Positions 15,249 to 23,152 of a stretch of DNA of 28,148 nucleotides are shown here, in pieces (position 1 is the stretch's first letter; the number at the start of each line of letters is the position of its first letter). The stretch comes from a virus, in the IMG/VR virus record IMGVR_UViG_3300009506_000246, positions 1 through 28,148 of that record. One strand, given 5' to 3'. Both the position numbers and the translations under genes were made by a program. The notes beneath the pieces were generated by a model that saw nothing but the letters and a program-made list of their open reading frames with translations, searched no databases and had not been told where the DNA came from.

Positions 15249-15634
15249 TGGCTATCACAGGCGGAGCGGTTACCGTGACCGGAACTGTAAGCTCTGCACT
15301 CTTCATTGCGAATATGTCTAAAGATGCCAGGCTCCTCGCCCTCCTTCAGGAGAAAGCCAGGATGGTTGCGACTCTAGCAAGAAGCATATTCCTGTCTCAG
15401 TCGCGTGGGCAGAGCTATCGAGATCCTGATCCATTCAGGTATGCAGACTCGTTCGAAGTTAGACTTGGCCCTATCGTAAACGGTCTTCCTAGCTACGTTG
15501 TCTCGAACACTGACCCTGACGCTGTCATGGTTGAGTTTGGCACTCGGGCTGGCGGTAAGACTCTTATCCTTAAATATAGGCCATTGGGGCGTGCCGTCGA
15601 TCAGATGATGGCTGGTGGAGGGTTCTCAGCATGA
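15248..15634 (+). CDS. Neck / tail completion protein (HK97 gp10-like)
   Basis: This 128-residue protein has a 1-nt overlap with the adaptor gene. Its first half has a helix, KARMVATLARSIFLS, followed by beta strands SFEVRLG, YVVSNTD and AVMVEFGTRAGGK. The VEFGT segment is a typical signature of HK97 gp10-type neck proteins. It may act as stopper or tail completion protein joining head and tail. No separate classic head-closure protein was recognised between this gene and the adaptor, so this one may fulfil that role or it may be missing. Confidence 0.68.
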   Translation: MAITGGAVTVTGTVSSALFIANMSKDARLLALLQEKARMVATLARSIFLSQSRGQSYRDPDPFRYADSFEVRLGPIVNGLPSYVVSNTDPDAVMVEFGTRAGGKTLILKYRPLGRAVDQMMAGGGFSA

Positions 15635-16038
15635 CCGAAGAGTATATCGTTCACGGCAAGCCAGCAGACGCTATCGTTGACATCTTCACGAATCTCACAC
15701 CAGAGATGCCTAACAAAGTCTTCGTGTCTACTGACATGAGGAGCTACGTGGCCAGAGGAAGGTACGTTTACGTGTCGTACCTCGGTGGAATATTGAAATG
15801 GCCGAAGATAATGCGCCCTCGAATTGATGTCGAGGTGTACGCCGAAAGCCGAGACGCGGCGGAGGGAATCGCCAACATCTGTTTGGCTTCCTTGTTGCGA
15901 GTGAAACACTCGTATGTAGGTCACGGCATAAGGATCACAGAGGTACGTCTGGAGCAAGGCATCACGATCCTTTCAGATCCACAAGATGTCGAGGCCAGAT
16001 ATGTGTTTAGCGTCCGGCTTACCACTACACCAGAGTGA
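15631..16038 (+). CDS. Tail terminator protein
   Basis: This 135-residue protein overlaps the previous stop by 4 nt (ATGA). The N-terminal helix of about 15 residues, then beta strands (RYVYVSYLGG, RIDVEVYAE), a central helix SRDAAEGIANICLASLL and final strands ARYVFSVRL make the compact alpha/beta fold of tail terminators (lambda gpU/HK97 gp10-neighbour type). These hexamers cap the tail tube and join the head. Location just upstream of the tail tube gene fits. Confidence rests on order and fold impression. Confidence 0.68.
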   Translation: MTEEYIVHGKPADAIVDIFTNLTPEMPNKVFVSTDMRSYVARGRYVYVSYLGGILKWPKIMRPRIDVEVYAESRDAAEGIANICLASLLRVKHSYVGHGIRITEVRLEQGITILSDPQDVEARYVFSVRLTTTPE

Positions 16039-16075
16039 TCTAAGCCAATCTGACTAAGAAAGGATGTGAAGAAAT

Positions 16076-16636
16076 ATGTCTTTTGATGCTGGCGAAGTGC
16101 GGTTGGCTCGCTCGGGTCACGTGTACCTGGCCGACGTCGGGACTACACTCCCTACGTCACTTGCCGAAGCGCTCGATTCAGCTTTCGTCGATGCCGGTTA
16201 CCTCAACGAGGATGGCTTGACGTTGTCGCCTGACGTTACGATCAAGGATGTCATGGCGTGGCAGTCTCGGATTCCGATCAAGACTGCACTGGAGACGTTC
16301 CAGTTCGAGTTCAAGTATGTCGCTATTCAGCAGAATCAGACCAACGTTGGTCTGTTCCTTCTGTCTGAAAACTGGGAGAATTCGGCCGGCGAGGGTAAGC
16401 TGACCATTCCTGGCAACCCTGGGCTTCTGACCAAGTCCCTAGTTCTGGAATGGACGGATGACCTAAGCGACTCCGCCCGTCTTGTCGTTCCTTCGGCAAA
16501 CCTCACCAAGCGTGAGGACCTGAAGATGACAGCTAAGGATGAGCAGAGCTACGGATTTACGTGGCGCGTCGTCCTCTCGGAAACTAACATCGCCTACCTC
16601 TACACCGACAACCCGGATCTCGTTCCGGCTAGCTGA
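16076..16636 (+). CDS. Major tail protein (tail tube)
   Basis: This 186-residue protein has an AAGGATG-type ribosome site. It opens with GEVRLARSGHVYLADVGTTLPTS, a pattern seen in many actinophage tail tube proteins, followed by TLSPDVTIKDVMAWQS. The rest is beta-rich with a central helix, as expected for the two-sheet tail tube fold that polymerises in hexameric rings. It precedes the tail chaperone pair and tape measure, its canonical position. Like the capsid gene it is followed by a strong hairpin, consistent with a need for abundant, stable message. Confidence 0.88.
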   Translation: MSFDAGEVRLARSGHVYLADVGTTLPTSLAEALDSAFVDAGYLNEDGLTLSPDVTIKDVMAWQSRIPIKTALETFQFEFKYVAIQQNQTNVGLFLLSENWENSAGEGKLTIPGNPGLLTKSLVLEWTDDLSDSARLVVPSANLTKREDLKMTAKDEQSYGFTWRVVLSETNIAYLYTDNPDLVPAS

Positions 16637-16643
16637 TTTATCG

Positions 16644-16667
16644 GGGGGCGGGTACCACCCCGCCCCC
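16644..16667 (+). promoter_or_regulatory. Strong GC hairpin after tail tube gene
   Basis: GGGGGCGGG (16644-16652) pairs perfectly with CCCGCCCCC (16659-16667) around a 6-nt TACCAC loop, 7 nt after the tail tube stop. It has an A-rich, not T-rich, 3' flank. It most likely blocks 3' exonucleases or partly attenuates transcription ahead of lower-abundance tail chaperones. It is the second such element after a major virion gene. Confidence 0.65.
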
Positions 16668-16707
16668 ACCAAAACCCTATCACGATGATACGTAAAGGAA
16701 TAAGAAA

Positions 16708-17022
16708 ATGCCTGCAACTGCAAAAACGCCTGCTGTCAAGGACTCTGCTGTCAAGGACTCTGTCTCTGTCGCTAAGAGCGAAATTGGCAAGCTTCCGATC
16801 GAGTTCGAGTGGAAAGGCCATCACTACACAGTCCCGGCAATGGAAGACTGGCCATACGAAGCCCAAGAGGCCATGGAGTCTCAGTTTATGGCCAGGATGG
16901 TTCGCGCCGTTCTGAAGCCTCGCGACATGATTAAGTTCATGGAGACCGAGCCAAAGACGAAAGATCTGGCCGAATTCGTCGAAGCTCTGTTCCGTGCGTC
17001 CGGTGTTGACTTGGGGGAATAA
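16708..17022 (+). CDS. Tail assembly chaperone, upstream frame (gpG-like)
   Basis: This 104-residue protein has an Ala/Val/Ser/Lys-rich N-terminus containing a short repeated 'AVKDS' motif (residues 9-18). A folded part beginning IEFEWKGHHYTVP (31-43) and helices AQEAMESQFMARMVRAVL and LAEFVEALFRASG follow. This is the usual content of lambda gpG-type tail chaperones, which coat the tape measure before tube assembly. It ends at a G-run (17013-17017) beside its TAA stop, and the next gene starts one base inside that stop. The pair is likely read as two products through a programmed -1 shift. Confidence 0.82.
   Translation: MPATAKTPAVKDSAVKDSVSVAKSEIGKLPIEFEWKGHHYTVPAMEDWPYEAQEAMESQFMARMVRAVLKPRDMIKFMETEPKTKDLAEFVEALFRASGVDLGE
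17013..17019 (+). promoter_or_regulatory. Probable -1 programmed frameshift site
   Basis: The heptamer GGGGGAA (17013-17019) sits three bases before the TAA of the first chaperone frame. Moving back one base on GGG changes the reading from GGG-GAA-TAA to GGG-GGA-ATA-ATG and enters the downstream chaperone frame. The last upstream stop of that frame (TGA 17007-17009) lies just before the site. The fusion product would have about 265 residues. A G-run slip between gpG and gpGT homologues is well known in siphoviruses. Separate initiation at ATG 17022 cannot be excluded. Confidence 0.65.
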
Positions 17023-17504
17023 TGGGCCTGATCCTTCTTCTGAAGGATCAGGACAAGTTCAGTAGACTGGAAGCTGACTTCGCTGAATACTACCATATAG
17101 ACGTACGTGACCTCTGGCGTCCAGGATCTGGCTTGACGTATCGTCGCTGCATCAACCTTGTGAAGCAGCTTCGTTCGCCAGCGAGAACAGTGCAAGCTGA
17201 AGCAAAGCTAGGCGAGTACTCGTTGACCGACCATATCCTGGCCGACGTACGTGACCTTCTGAATATGGCAGTCTATCTCACCGTCCATACCATCCAGGTG
17301 GAGAAGAGGGCAGACCTGGACAAGATCCTGAAGGCCGCTCCGAAGCCAATGGAGCGGCTAGGTCTAAAGGACGAAGAGGAGAAGAAAGAAAAGAAGTTCG
17401 CTTCAGTTCGAGAGCTGCAATCCATGATGGGCGGAACTAACAAGGACGGTACCGCCTCCATAGGAGAGCGAAGGGGAAAGAAGACACCCACGGAAGGGAA
17501 GTGA
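17022..17504 (+). CDS. Tail assembly chaperone, downstream frame (gpT-like)
   Basis: This frame gives 160 residues if started at ATG 17022, but it is more likely made as the C-terminal half of a frameshifted gpGT fusion. The N-terminal part, FSRLEADFAEYYHIDVRDLW, and SGLTYRRCINLVKQLR are typical of the downstream chaperone domain in actinophages. A highly charged helix DEEEKKEKKFA (residues about 119-129) and a polar tail end it. The stop overlaps the tape measure start GTGA. Its role is to link tail tube subunits to the tape measure during assembly. Confidence 0.8.
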   Translation: MGLILLLKDQDKFSRLEADFAEYYHIDVRDLWRPGSGLTYRRCINLVKQLRSPARTVQAEAKLGEYSLTDHILADVRDLLNMAVYLTVHTIQVEKRADLDKILKAAPKPMERLGLKDEEEKKEKKFASVRELQSMMGGTNKDGTASIGERRGKKTPTEGK

Positions 17505-20500
17505 TTGATTTGGCTGGTCTAATCGGCGAGATGATGGTCTCAGTCAATGCCATGCTCAACCGTGGGTCTTTGGCTGCTACAAACGCACAACTCCGTTCCG
17601 GCCTGGCCGCTGGTGGTGCAGCGGCTGGTGCCGGCTTTTCTCGTACCCTAGGCGTCTCTACCAACAAGGGAATGACAGCTGTCTCTGGGTCGGCGAACCA
17701 GGCCGCATCCAGGGTAACTGGCGCATGGACAGCTGGCGGAGCAGCTGCTGGTGCCGGTTGGGGTAGGTCTGGTAGGACGCATTTCAATTCTGGAATGGCA
17801 AATATCGCTGCTGCTGGAAGAGGAGCAGTTAACGGTATAACTGCAACGTTCTCCAACGGTGGTCGCATAGCAGGAGCTAACTTTGGTAGTCGTCTACTCC
17901 AGACCACCGGTGGTGGCCTAGCCAGAACCAAGATGGCAGCGATGTCGGCTGGGATGGCCATCGCTGGTGGCATGGGTCGACATGGAAGTCTCGCAGGATC
18001 TAGATTCGGATCTGGCATAACAGCTACCGGTAGAACTGGCTTTACCAACTTCTCTCGTATTGGAACTACTGCAACGATGGCCTTGGCCGGAGGCATCGGC
18101 AATAGTGGAAGTAGAGCTGGTGCTCGCTTCGGTTGGGGAATGAGGACTACCGGAGCGGCCGGAATGAATGCGTTCTCAAGGTCTGCTATGGCGGCTGGTT
18201 ATTCACTTGCCGCTGGCATGGGTGCACCTGGTGGTCGTGGTGGTGCACTGTTCGGTGGCGGTATGGTTGGCGGTGCTCGCGGTGGTATGCTTCCGTTACC
18301 TGCCAACGTTAACAGGACATTGGGCGGCATCCCTGTCGGAAAAACTGGTACGTCCCTAGGAGGAAAGTTCGGCGCTGGTATGTCTGGTGTTTCAGCTACA
18401 TCTAGGATGGTAGCTGGAGGATTCGGTTCGGCAGCGATTGCGGCTACTCGATTCGGTGGTGCAGCTGGCGGAGCCGGAACTGCGGCCAGAGGCGCAGCCA
18501 CTGGTGCAAGAAGTCTCGCCGACAACGGGAACAGGTCTGCTAGTGCCCTCGTAGCTGCTGGAGCCGGGGCTCAAAAAGCCGGTGGCGCGTTTGCAGCCAT
18601 GAAAGGCCCGCTGACCTTCCTTGCCGGAATGCTCGGTATCAAGATGGTTAAGGCTGTCTGGGACGTCGCTTCTCAGTTGGACTCGGCACACCTCGCCTTC
18701 GAGACGTTCCTTGGATCGGAGCCGGCAGCCGATCGATTCACTCAAAAGCTTATCAAGTTCGCTAAGCAGACTCCGTTCGAGTTCCCTGAACTAGTCGGCG
18801 CTGCCCAGAAGATTATGGCTCTAGGCTTCTCGGCGGATCAAGTATTCCCAATGCTGACTGCTATCGGTGACGCTACGTCAGCTATCGGTGGTGGCCAGCA
18901 AACGATTGACCGTGTAACCCTGGCTCTCGTTCAGATGAAGTCGAAGGCTAAGGTTTCTGGTGAGGAGATCAGACAGCTGGCTGAAGCTGGTATTCCTGCT
19001 ACTCAATACTTGGCTGACGGCTTCGGCAAGACGACGCAAGAGATCCAAGACATGCAGCGCAAGGGCCTTATCCCTGCCGACCAGGCCATTGAAATTATCA
19101 TTAGGTCCATGGAAGAGGGCTCGGCTAACGCTCGTGGCTTCGGCGGAATGATGAAGAAGCAGAGTCAGACGATGGCTGGATTGATGTCCACCGTCAAAGA
19201 CACATTTTTAACTAACTCTGCGCAGATCATGCAGTCCATTGGATTCCTGATTCGTGGTGGTCTGCGAGTCGTCATCTTCTTCTTTGAGCTATTTGCCAAG
19301 GTTGCCCTCGTCCTCGGCAATTCTTTAGGCAACCTGGTTCACTGGGTCACGAAGACAAAGGCGGTTCTATATCCGCTGATAGCTATCTTTGCTGTCTTGG
19401 CTATCAACGCCATGGCTTGGAGAATCGCTATGTACTCAAGTCATGGTGGCATTGCTGGTTTCGTCATGGCTATTGGATGGTTGAAAGCTTCGCTACTCAA
19501 CTATATCAGGACGTCGAAGATAGCAACAACTATGACGTTGTTGTTCAACTCTGCGTGGTACGCTAACCCGCTGGTCTGGATTGCCATTGCCATCATTGCT
19601 GTCGTCGCTGCTCTCGTCGTCCTTTACCTAAAGGTGAAGTGGTTCCGGGATGGCGTACATGCCATGTTCCATTGGTTGGGCGCAGCTCTGAAGGCAATCT
19701 GGCACGGTATAGCATTCGCCTTCAAGAATTACTGGGACATTATCATTCTGGTCTTGTCTGCGGCTCTTGGACCTATCGGCCTGGTCATCATGGCCTTCGT
19801 CGTTCTCTACCGTCGAGTTGATTGGTTCCGAAACGCTATTAATGCAGCGTTCCGTGTCATCGGCGAGGCATTCAAATGGCTATGGAGCATGATGAAACAG
19901 AACTGGGACTATACGGCCTTAGTTCTGTCTCTCATTACTGGTCCTATTGGTTTGTTTATCATGGCTCTTGTTGTGCTCTACCGGAGAGTATCCTGGTTCC
20001 GGGATGGGATCCATAGGGCATGGAAGTTTATCGTTGATCTGTCCCGTTGGATCTGGGACCACATGGGCAGATATATCAAGACGTATGGTGCCATCCTTCT
20101 GACGATTTTTAGTCCGATCGGAGCGCTCATCGCTCTCTTCGTCCTCCTCAAGAGGAAGGGCGATGAATGGGGCAGGTTTGTTTCTTCGATGAAGCACATC
20201 TTTGCTCCGGTTGGGCAGGCATTTAGGGAAGTCGGCAACATCTTCGTCGATACGTGGCACGACATCGTGAACGCCTTCAGGCCATTGGGCAGGGCATTCG
20301 CTGATCTGGGCAAGTCCATCGGCAAGGCATTGAAGCCATTCTTCGATGTCATGAAGATGCTGTGGGATCTCGTTGTAAAAGCATGGAACGCAATCGTTGG
20401 CGCATTTAACCATGGAGGCAAGAAATCTGGTGATTCTGTCGGTCCGGGCAGCCCAGCCAGGAAGAACACGGTTTCGTTCGCTACCGTCCTGGCCACCGTC

Positions 20501-23152
20501 TTTAAGGTCCTGGCGAAGGTATTAGTCTTCGTTATTCAGTGGGTAATCATCCCACTGTTCAAGCTCCTGGCATGGGTTATCCGTATCGTTGTATGGATTA
20601 TCATCGGTCTCATCTGGGTATTGACGTTCGTCATTCGTGCCTTGGCATGGGTCGTCGCCAACATCCTTGCGCCTATATTCAAGGCCGTCTTCTTCGTCCT
20701 CGTCTGGGTCGTCAGGATATCAGTCATGGCGATGATATGGCTCTTTAATCACATGGGTAACGTCTTCTCGTGGGTAGTGAACAATCTAATCATGCCTGTC
20801 GGTCGAGCTATGGCCTGGTTCTTCCAGAACATACTCGTTCCGGTCGGCAGGTTTTTTGCTGACAGCTGGTCCTGGTCTTGGAACTTCGTAGGCCAGGTCG
20901 TTAACTGGATTTACCGCAACATTCTTATTCCAGTATGGAATGCCATAGTTTGGTACTATCAGAACATCTTGGGACCAGTAGCCAACTGGTTGGCAGGTGT
21001 ATTCTCTGCTGCATGGATGAATATGGGCAATGCAGTTAGCTGGATCTATCACAATGTCTTATTGCCGATATGGAACGGTTTGGTCTGGTTCTATCAAAAT
21101 GTTTTAGCTCCTGTTTTTAACTGGCTCGCTGATGTCTTCAGTAATGCGTGGAGGAACAAGGGCAATACACTCTCATGGATTTGGAACAATGTCTTCCAGC
21201 CAATCTGGCGCGGTCTAGTTTGGTTCTACCAAAATGTTCTCGCCCCTTCCTTTAACTGGCTGGCCGATGTATTCTCGAATGCATGGAGGAGTAAGGGGGC
21301 TGTTCTTTCATTTATTTGGAACAGTGTATTCATTCCGATCTGGAATGCCATGGTATGGTTCTACAGGAACGTCTTGGCTCCGGTCGTGAACTGGTTCAAG
21401 GATACGTGGAATTCAGCGTGGAATGTTGTCGGCAACACTCTGACATGGATCTATCAAAACGTTATCAATCCGACGTGGCATGCCATCGTGGATGGTATGC
21501 ACTGGGTCCAATCGTCTCTTGTCAGCGCTCTTCTTCAGATCAAGGACTTCTTTACGAGTGTATGGAACGAGCTAGGTAACATCGTCCATGCTGCGTGGAA
21601 GAACATCGTTGACTTCGGCACTAACGGAGTAAACGCAGTCATTAATCTTCTGAACGCTGGCTTCGGCAAAGTGAACGATGTCGCTATCAAGCTAGGTGTT
21701 AAGAAGGATGGCGAGAAGCTAATCCCGGAGATCCCAAAGATTGCTCCATCTGGATATGCCTCTGGTGGTTACGTCACTGGGCCTGGCACTGCTACGAGCG
21801 ATTCCATCCCGGCTCGATTGAGCCATGGAGAGTACGTAATTAAGGCGTCGTCTGTCAAGCAGATCGGCGTCAGCAGACTGAACCAGATCAATGCTCTCGG
21901 TGGAGGTGGAGGAAGGCCAAGACTGGCCGGAGATGGTAGCGGCGGTATTGCCTTTGCTGGCGGTGGTATGGTTGACGCCATTAAGGCATTGAAGTTCGTT
22001 AAAGATCAGTCAGGCAAGCCATACGTCTGGGCCGCCGCTGGTCCTGGCGGGTACGACTGCTCTGGTATCGTTTCGGCTGCATATAACGTCTTTTTGGGTA
22101 AACATCCATATAATCACACATTTTCAACAAGTAATCAGGCCGGATTTTTCCAGCCAGGTATGGGACTCTTCAACTCTGGTTGGGCAAACCCTGGCGAGCG
22201 TGGTGGTGGCTCTGTAGGCCACACTGCCGGTAACATCCTTGGAGTTGGATTCGAGGCAACGCCTCCAGCTGTCAAAGTCGGCGGTGGAGTTACAGGCATC
22301 AATGAATTCGCCCATACCGGACATGCTGGTGGTGGCGGTGTCTTTGATAAGGCAATGGAATTCCTTATGCATGGATGGGATTGGATCAAAGAGCACATGC
22401 TCGATCCGATCTGGGCTGACATCGCGAAGAAGATCCCTCCGGGTGGCATTACTCAAATGATGGGTGGCGCTGGAAAGAAGCTATTTGACGCTGTCGTCGA
22501 CTTTATTCACAATCAGATCAAAGATCTCCTGGATATGATTGGATCTATGGGCGCCGGACCAGGTATGCCGTGGTCAGGCGGTGGAGATTTGAATACCTGG
22601 ATCAAGACAGCCATGTCCTATGCTGGAGTTCCTGATTCCTGGTTTGGTCCATTGAAGGCTCGTGCTATGCAAGAGTCTGGTGGTAACCCGAATGCTATCA
22701 ACAACTGGGACAGTAACGCTGCCGCTGGTCACCCGTCGCAAGGTCTGTTCCAGACGATTGCCAGTACGTTCAACGCCTTTCGTGATCCTCGCCTACCGAA
22801 CTCAATGAATGATCCTGTCGCTAACGCAGTAGCGGCTATCAATTACATGAAGTCTCGGTATGGCTCCGTCTTCAACCTTCCGAGTGGTGGCTATGCCAAA
22901 GGTGGTCTGGTCAAGTCGTATGACGACGGTGGATGGCTTAAGCCTGGCGACTTGGCTACAAACAAGGGCAGCCGCCCCGAGCCAGTCTTCACGAACTCTC
23001 AGTGGAGCGTGCTTAAGAATCAGAAAAATGATGGACCATTGCATCTAATTGTCAAGATTGGCGACAAAGTCTTGGAAGACATCGTCATTGACAAGCTAGA
23101 TGAGCACAATTCGAATGTCATTAACGTCTTGGATAGAGGCAGGGGTCTGTAA
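17501..23152 (+). CDS. Tape measure protein with two peptidoglycan-hydrolase-like domains
   Basis: The GTG start overlaps the previous stop, with GGAAGG 3 nt upstream. The 1883 residues suggest a tail of roughly 280 nm (about 0.15 nm per residue). Residues 1-370 are Gly/Ala/Arg-rich repeats of about 41 residues. A conserved tape-measure domain lies at about 398-540 (FETFLGS to SMEEGS). Next come multiple hydrophobic helices with three 57-61-residue repeats (from about residue 707) and five 45-residue Trp-rich repeats (1096-1320). Near the C-terminus is a NlpC/P60-like domain with DCSG (Cys1520) and His1574. A lysozyme/transglycosylase-like domain has Glu1725 in AMQESGG and QGLFQT after it. 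The domains may open the cell wall during DNA entry. Confidence 0.93.
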   Translation: MIDLAGLIGEMMVSVNAMLNRGSLAATNAQLRSGLAAGGAAAGAGFSRTLGVSTNKGMTAVSGSANQAASRVTGAWTAGGAAAGAGWGRSGRTHFNSGMANIAAAGRGAVNGITATFSNGGRIAGANFGSRLLQTTGGGLARTKMAAMSAGMAIAGGMGRHGSLAGSRFGSGITATGRTGFTNFSRIGTTATMALAGGIGNSGSRAGARFGWGMRTTGAAGMNAFSRSAMAAGYSLAAGMGAPGGRGGALFGGGMVGGARGGMLPLPANVNRTLGGIPVGKTGTSLGGKFGAGMSGVSATSRMVAGGFGSAAIAATRFGGAAGGAGTAARGAATGARSLADNGNRSASALVAAGAGAQKAGGAFAAMKGPLTFLAGMLGIKMVKAVWDVASQLDSAHLAFETFLGSEPAADRFTQKLIKFAKQTPFEFPELVGAAQKIMALGFSADQVFPMLTAIGDATSAIGGGQQTIDRVTLALVQMKSKAKVSGEEIRQLAEAGIPATQYLADGFGKTTQEIQDMQRKGLIPADQAIEIIIRSMEEGSANARGFGGMMKKQSQTMAGLMSTVKDTFLTNSAQIMQSIGFLIRGGLRVVIFFFELFAKVALVLGNSLGNLVHWVTKTKAVLYPLIAIFAVLAINAMAWRIAMYSSHGGIAGFVMAIGWLKASLLNYIRTSKIATTMTLLFNSAWYANPLVWIAIAIIAVVAALVVLYLKVKWFRDGVHAMFHWLGAALKAIWHGIAFAFKNYWDIIILVLSAALGPIGLVIMAFVVLYRRVDWFRNAINAAFRVIGEAFKWLWSMMKQNWDYTALVLSLITGPIGLFIMALVVLYRRVSWFRDGIHRAWKFIVDLSRWIWDHMGRYIKTYGAILLTIFSPIGALIALFVLLKRKGDEWGRFVSSMKHIFAPVGQAFREVGNIFVDTWHDIVNAFRPLGRAFADLGKSIGKALKPFFDVMKMLWDLVVKAWNAIVGAFNHGGKKSGDSVGPGSPARKNTVSFATVLATVFKVLAKVLVFVIQWVIIPLFKLLAWVIRIVVWIIIGLIWVLTFVIRALAWVVANILAPIFKAVFFVLVWVVRISVMAMIWLFNHMGNVFSWVVNNLIMPVGRAMAWFFQNILVPVGRFFADSWSWSWNFVGQVVNWIYRNILIPVWNAIVWYYQNILGPVANWLAGVFSAAWMNMGNAVSWIYHNVLLPIWNGLVWFYQNVLAPVFNWLADVFSNAWRNKGNTLSWIWNNVFQPIWRGLVWFYQNVLAPSFNWLADVFSNAWRSKGAVLSFIWNSVFIPIWNAMVWFYRNVLAPVVNWFKDTWNSAWNVVGNTLTWIYQNVINPTWHAIVDGMHWVQSSLVSALLQIKDFFTSVWNELGNIVHAAWKNIVDFGTNGVNAVINLLNAGFGKVNDVAIKLGVKKDGEKLIPEIPKIAPSGYASGGYVTGPGTATSDSIPARLSHGEYVIKASSVKQIGVSRLNQINALGGGGGRPRLAGDGSGGIAFAGGGMVDAIKALKFVKDQSGKPYVWAAAGPGGYDCSGIVSAAYNVFLGKHPYNHTFSTSNQAGFFQPGMGLFNSGWANPGERGGGSVGHTAGNILGVGFEATPPAVKVGGGVTGINEFAHTGHAGGGGVFDKAMEFLMHGWDWIKEHMLDPIWADIAKKIPPGGITQMMGGAGKKLFDAVVDFIHNQIKDLLDMIGSMGAGPGMPWSGGGDLNTWIKTAMSYAGVPDSWFGPLKARAMQESGGNPNAINNWDSNAAAGHPSQGLFQTIASTFNAFRDPRLPNSMNDPVANAVAAINYMKSRYGSVFNLPSGGYAKGGLVKSYDDGGWLKPGDLATNKGSRPEPVFTNSQWSVLKNQKNDGPLHLIVKIGDKVLEDIVIDKLDEHNSNVINVLDRGRGL
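20786..21604 (+). repeat. Five exact-period 45-residue tape-measure repeats
   Basis: Repeat units begin at 20786, 20921, 21056, 21191 and 21326, each exactly 135 nt, with a degenerate sixth unit from 21461 to about 21604. The consensus pattern is P-x-W-N/R-x3-W-F/Y-Y-Q-N-x2-A/V-P, then NW, a D/G-x-F/W-x2-AW step and NxxSWIxxN. The protein repeat is better conserved than the DNA, so the units are old and under selection at protein level, except that units 3 and 4 are closest. They lie within the hydrophobic part of the tape measure. Confidence 0.88.

Noticed and set aside
16644-16667. Intrinsic terminator after the tail tube gene
   Set aside because: The hairpin is very strong but is followed by A/C-rich sequence, not a T-run, and the operon must continue into the tail genes.
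17437-18102. Long minus-strand frame rich in Pro and Ala
   Set aside because: It is a mirror of the Gly/Ala-rich repeat region of the tape measure and is explained by that composition.
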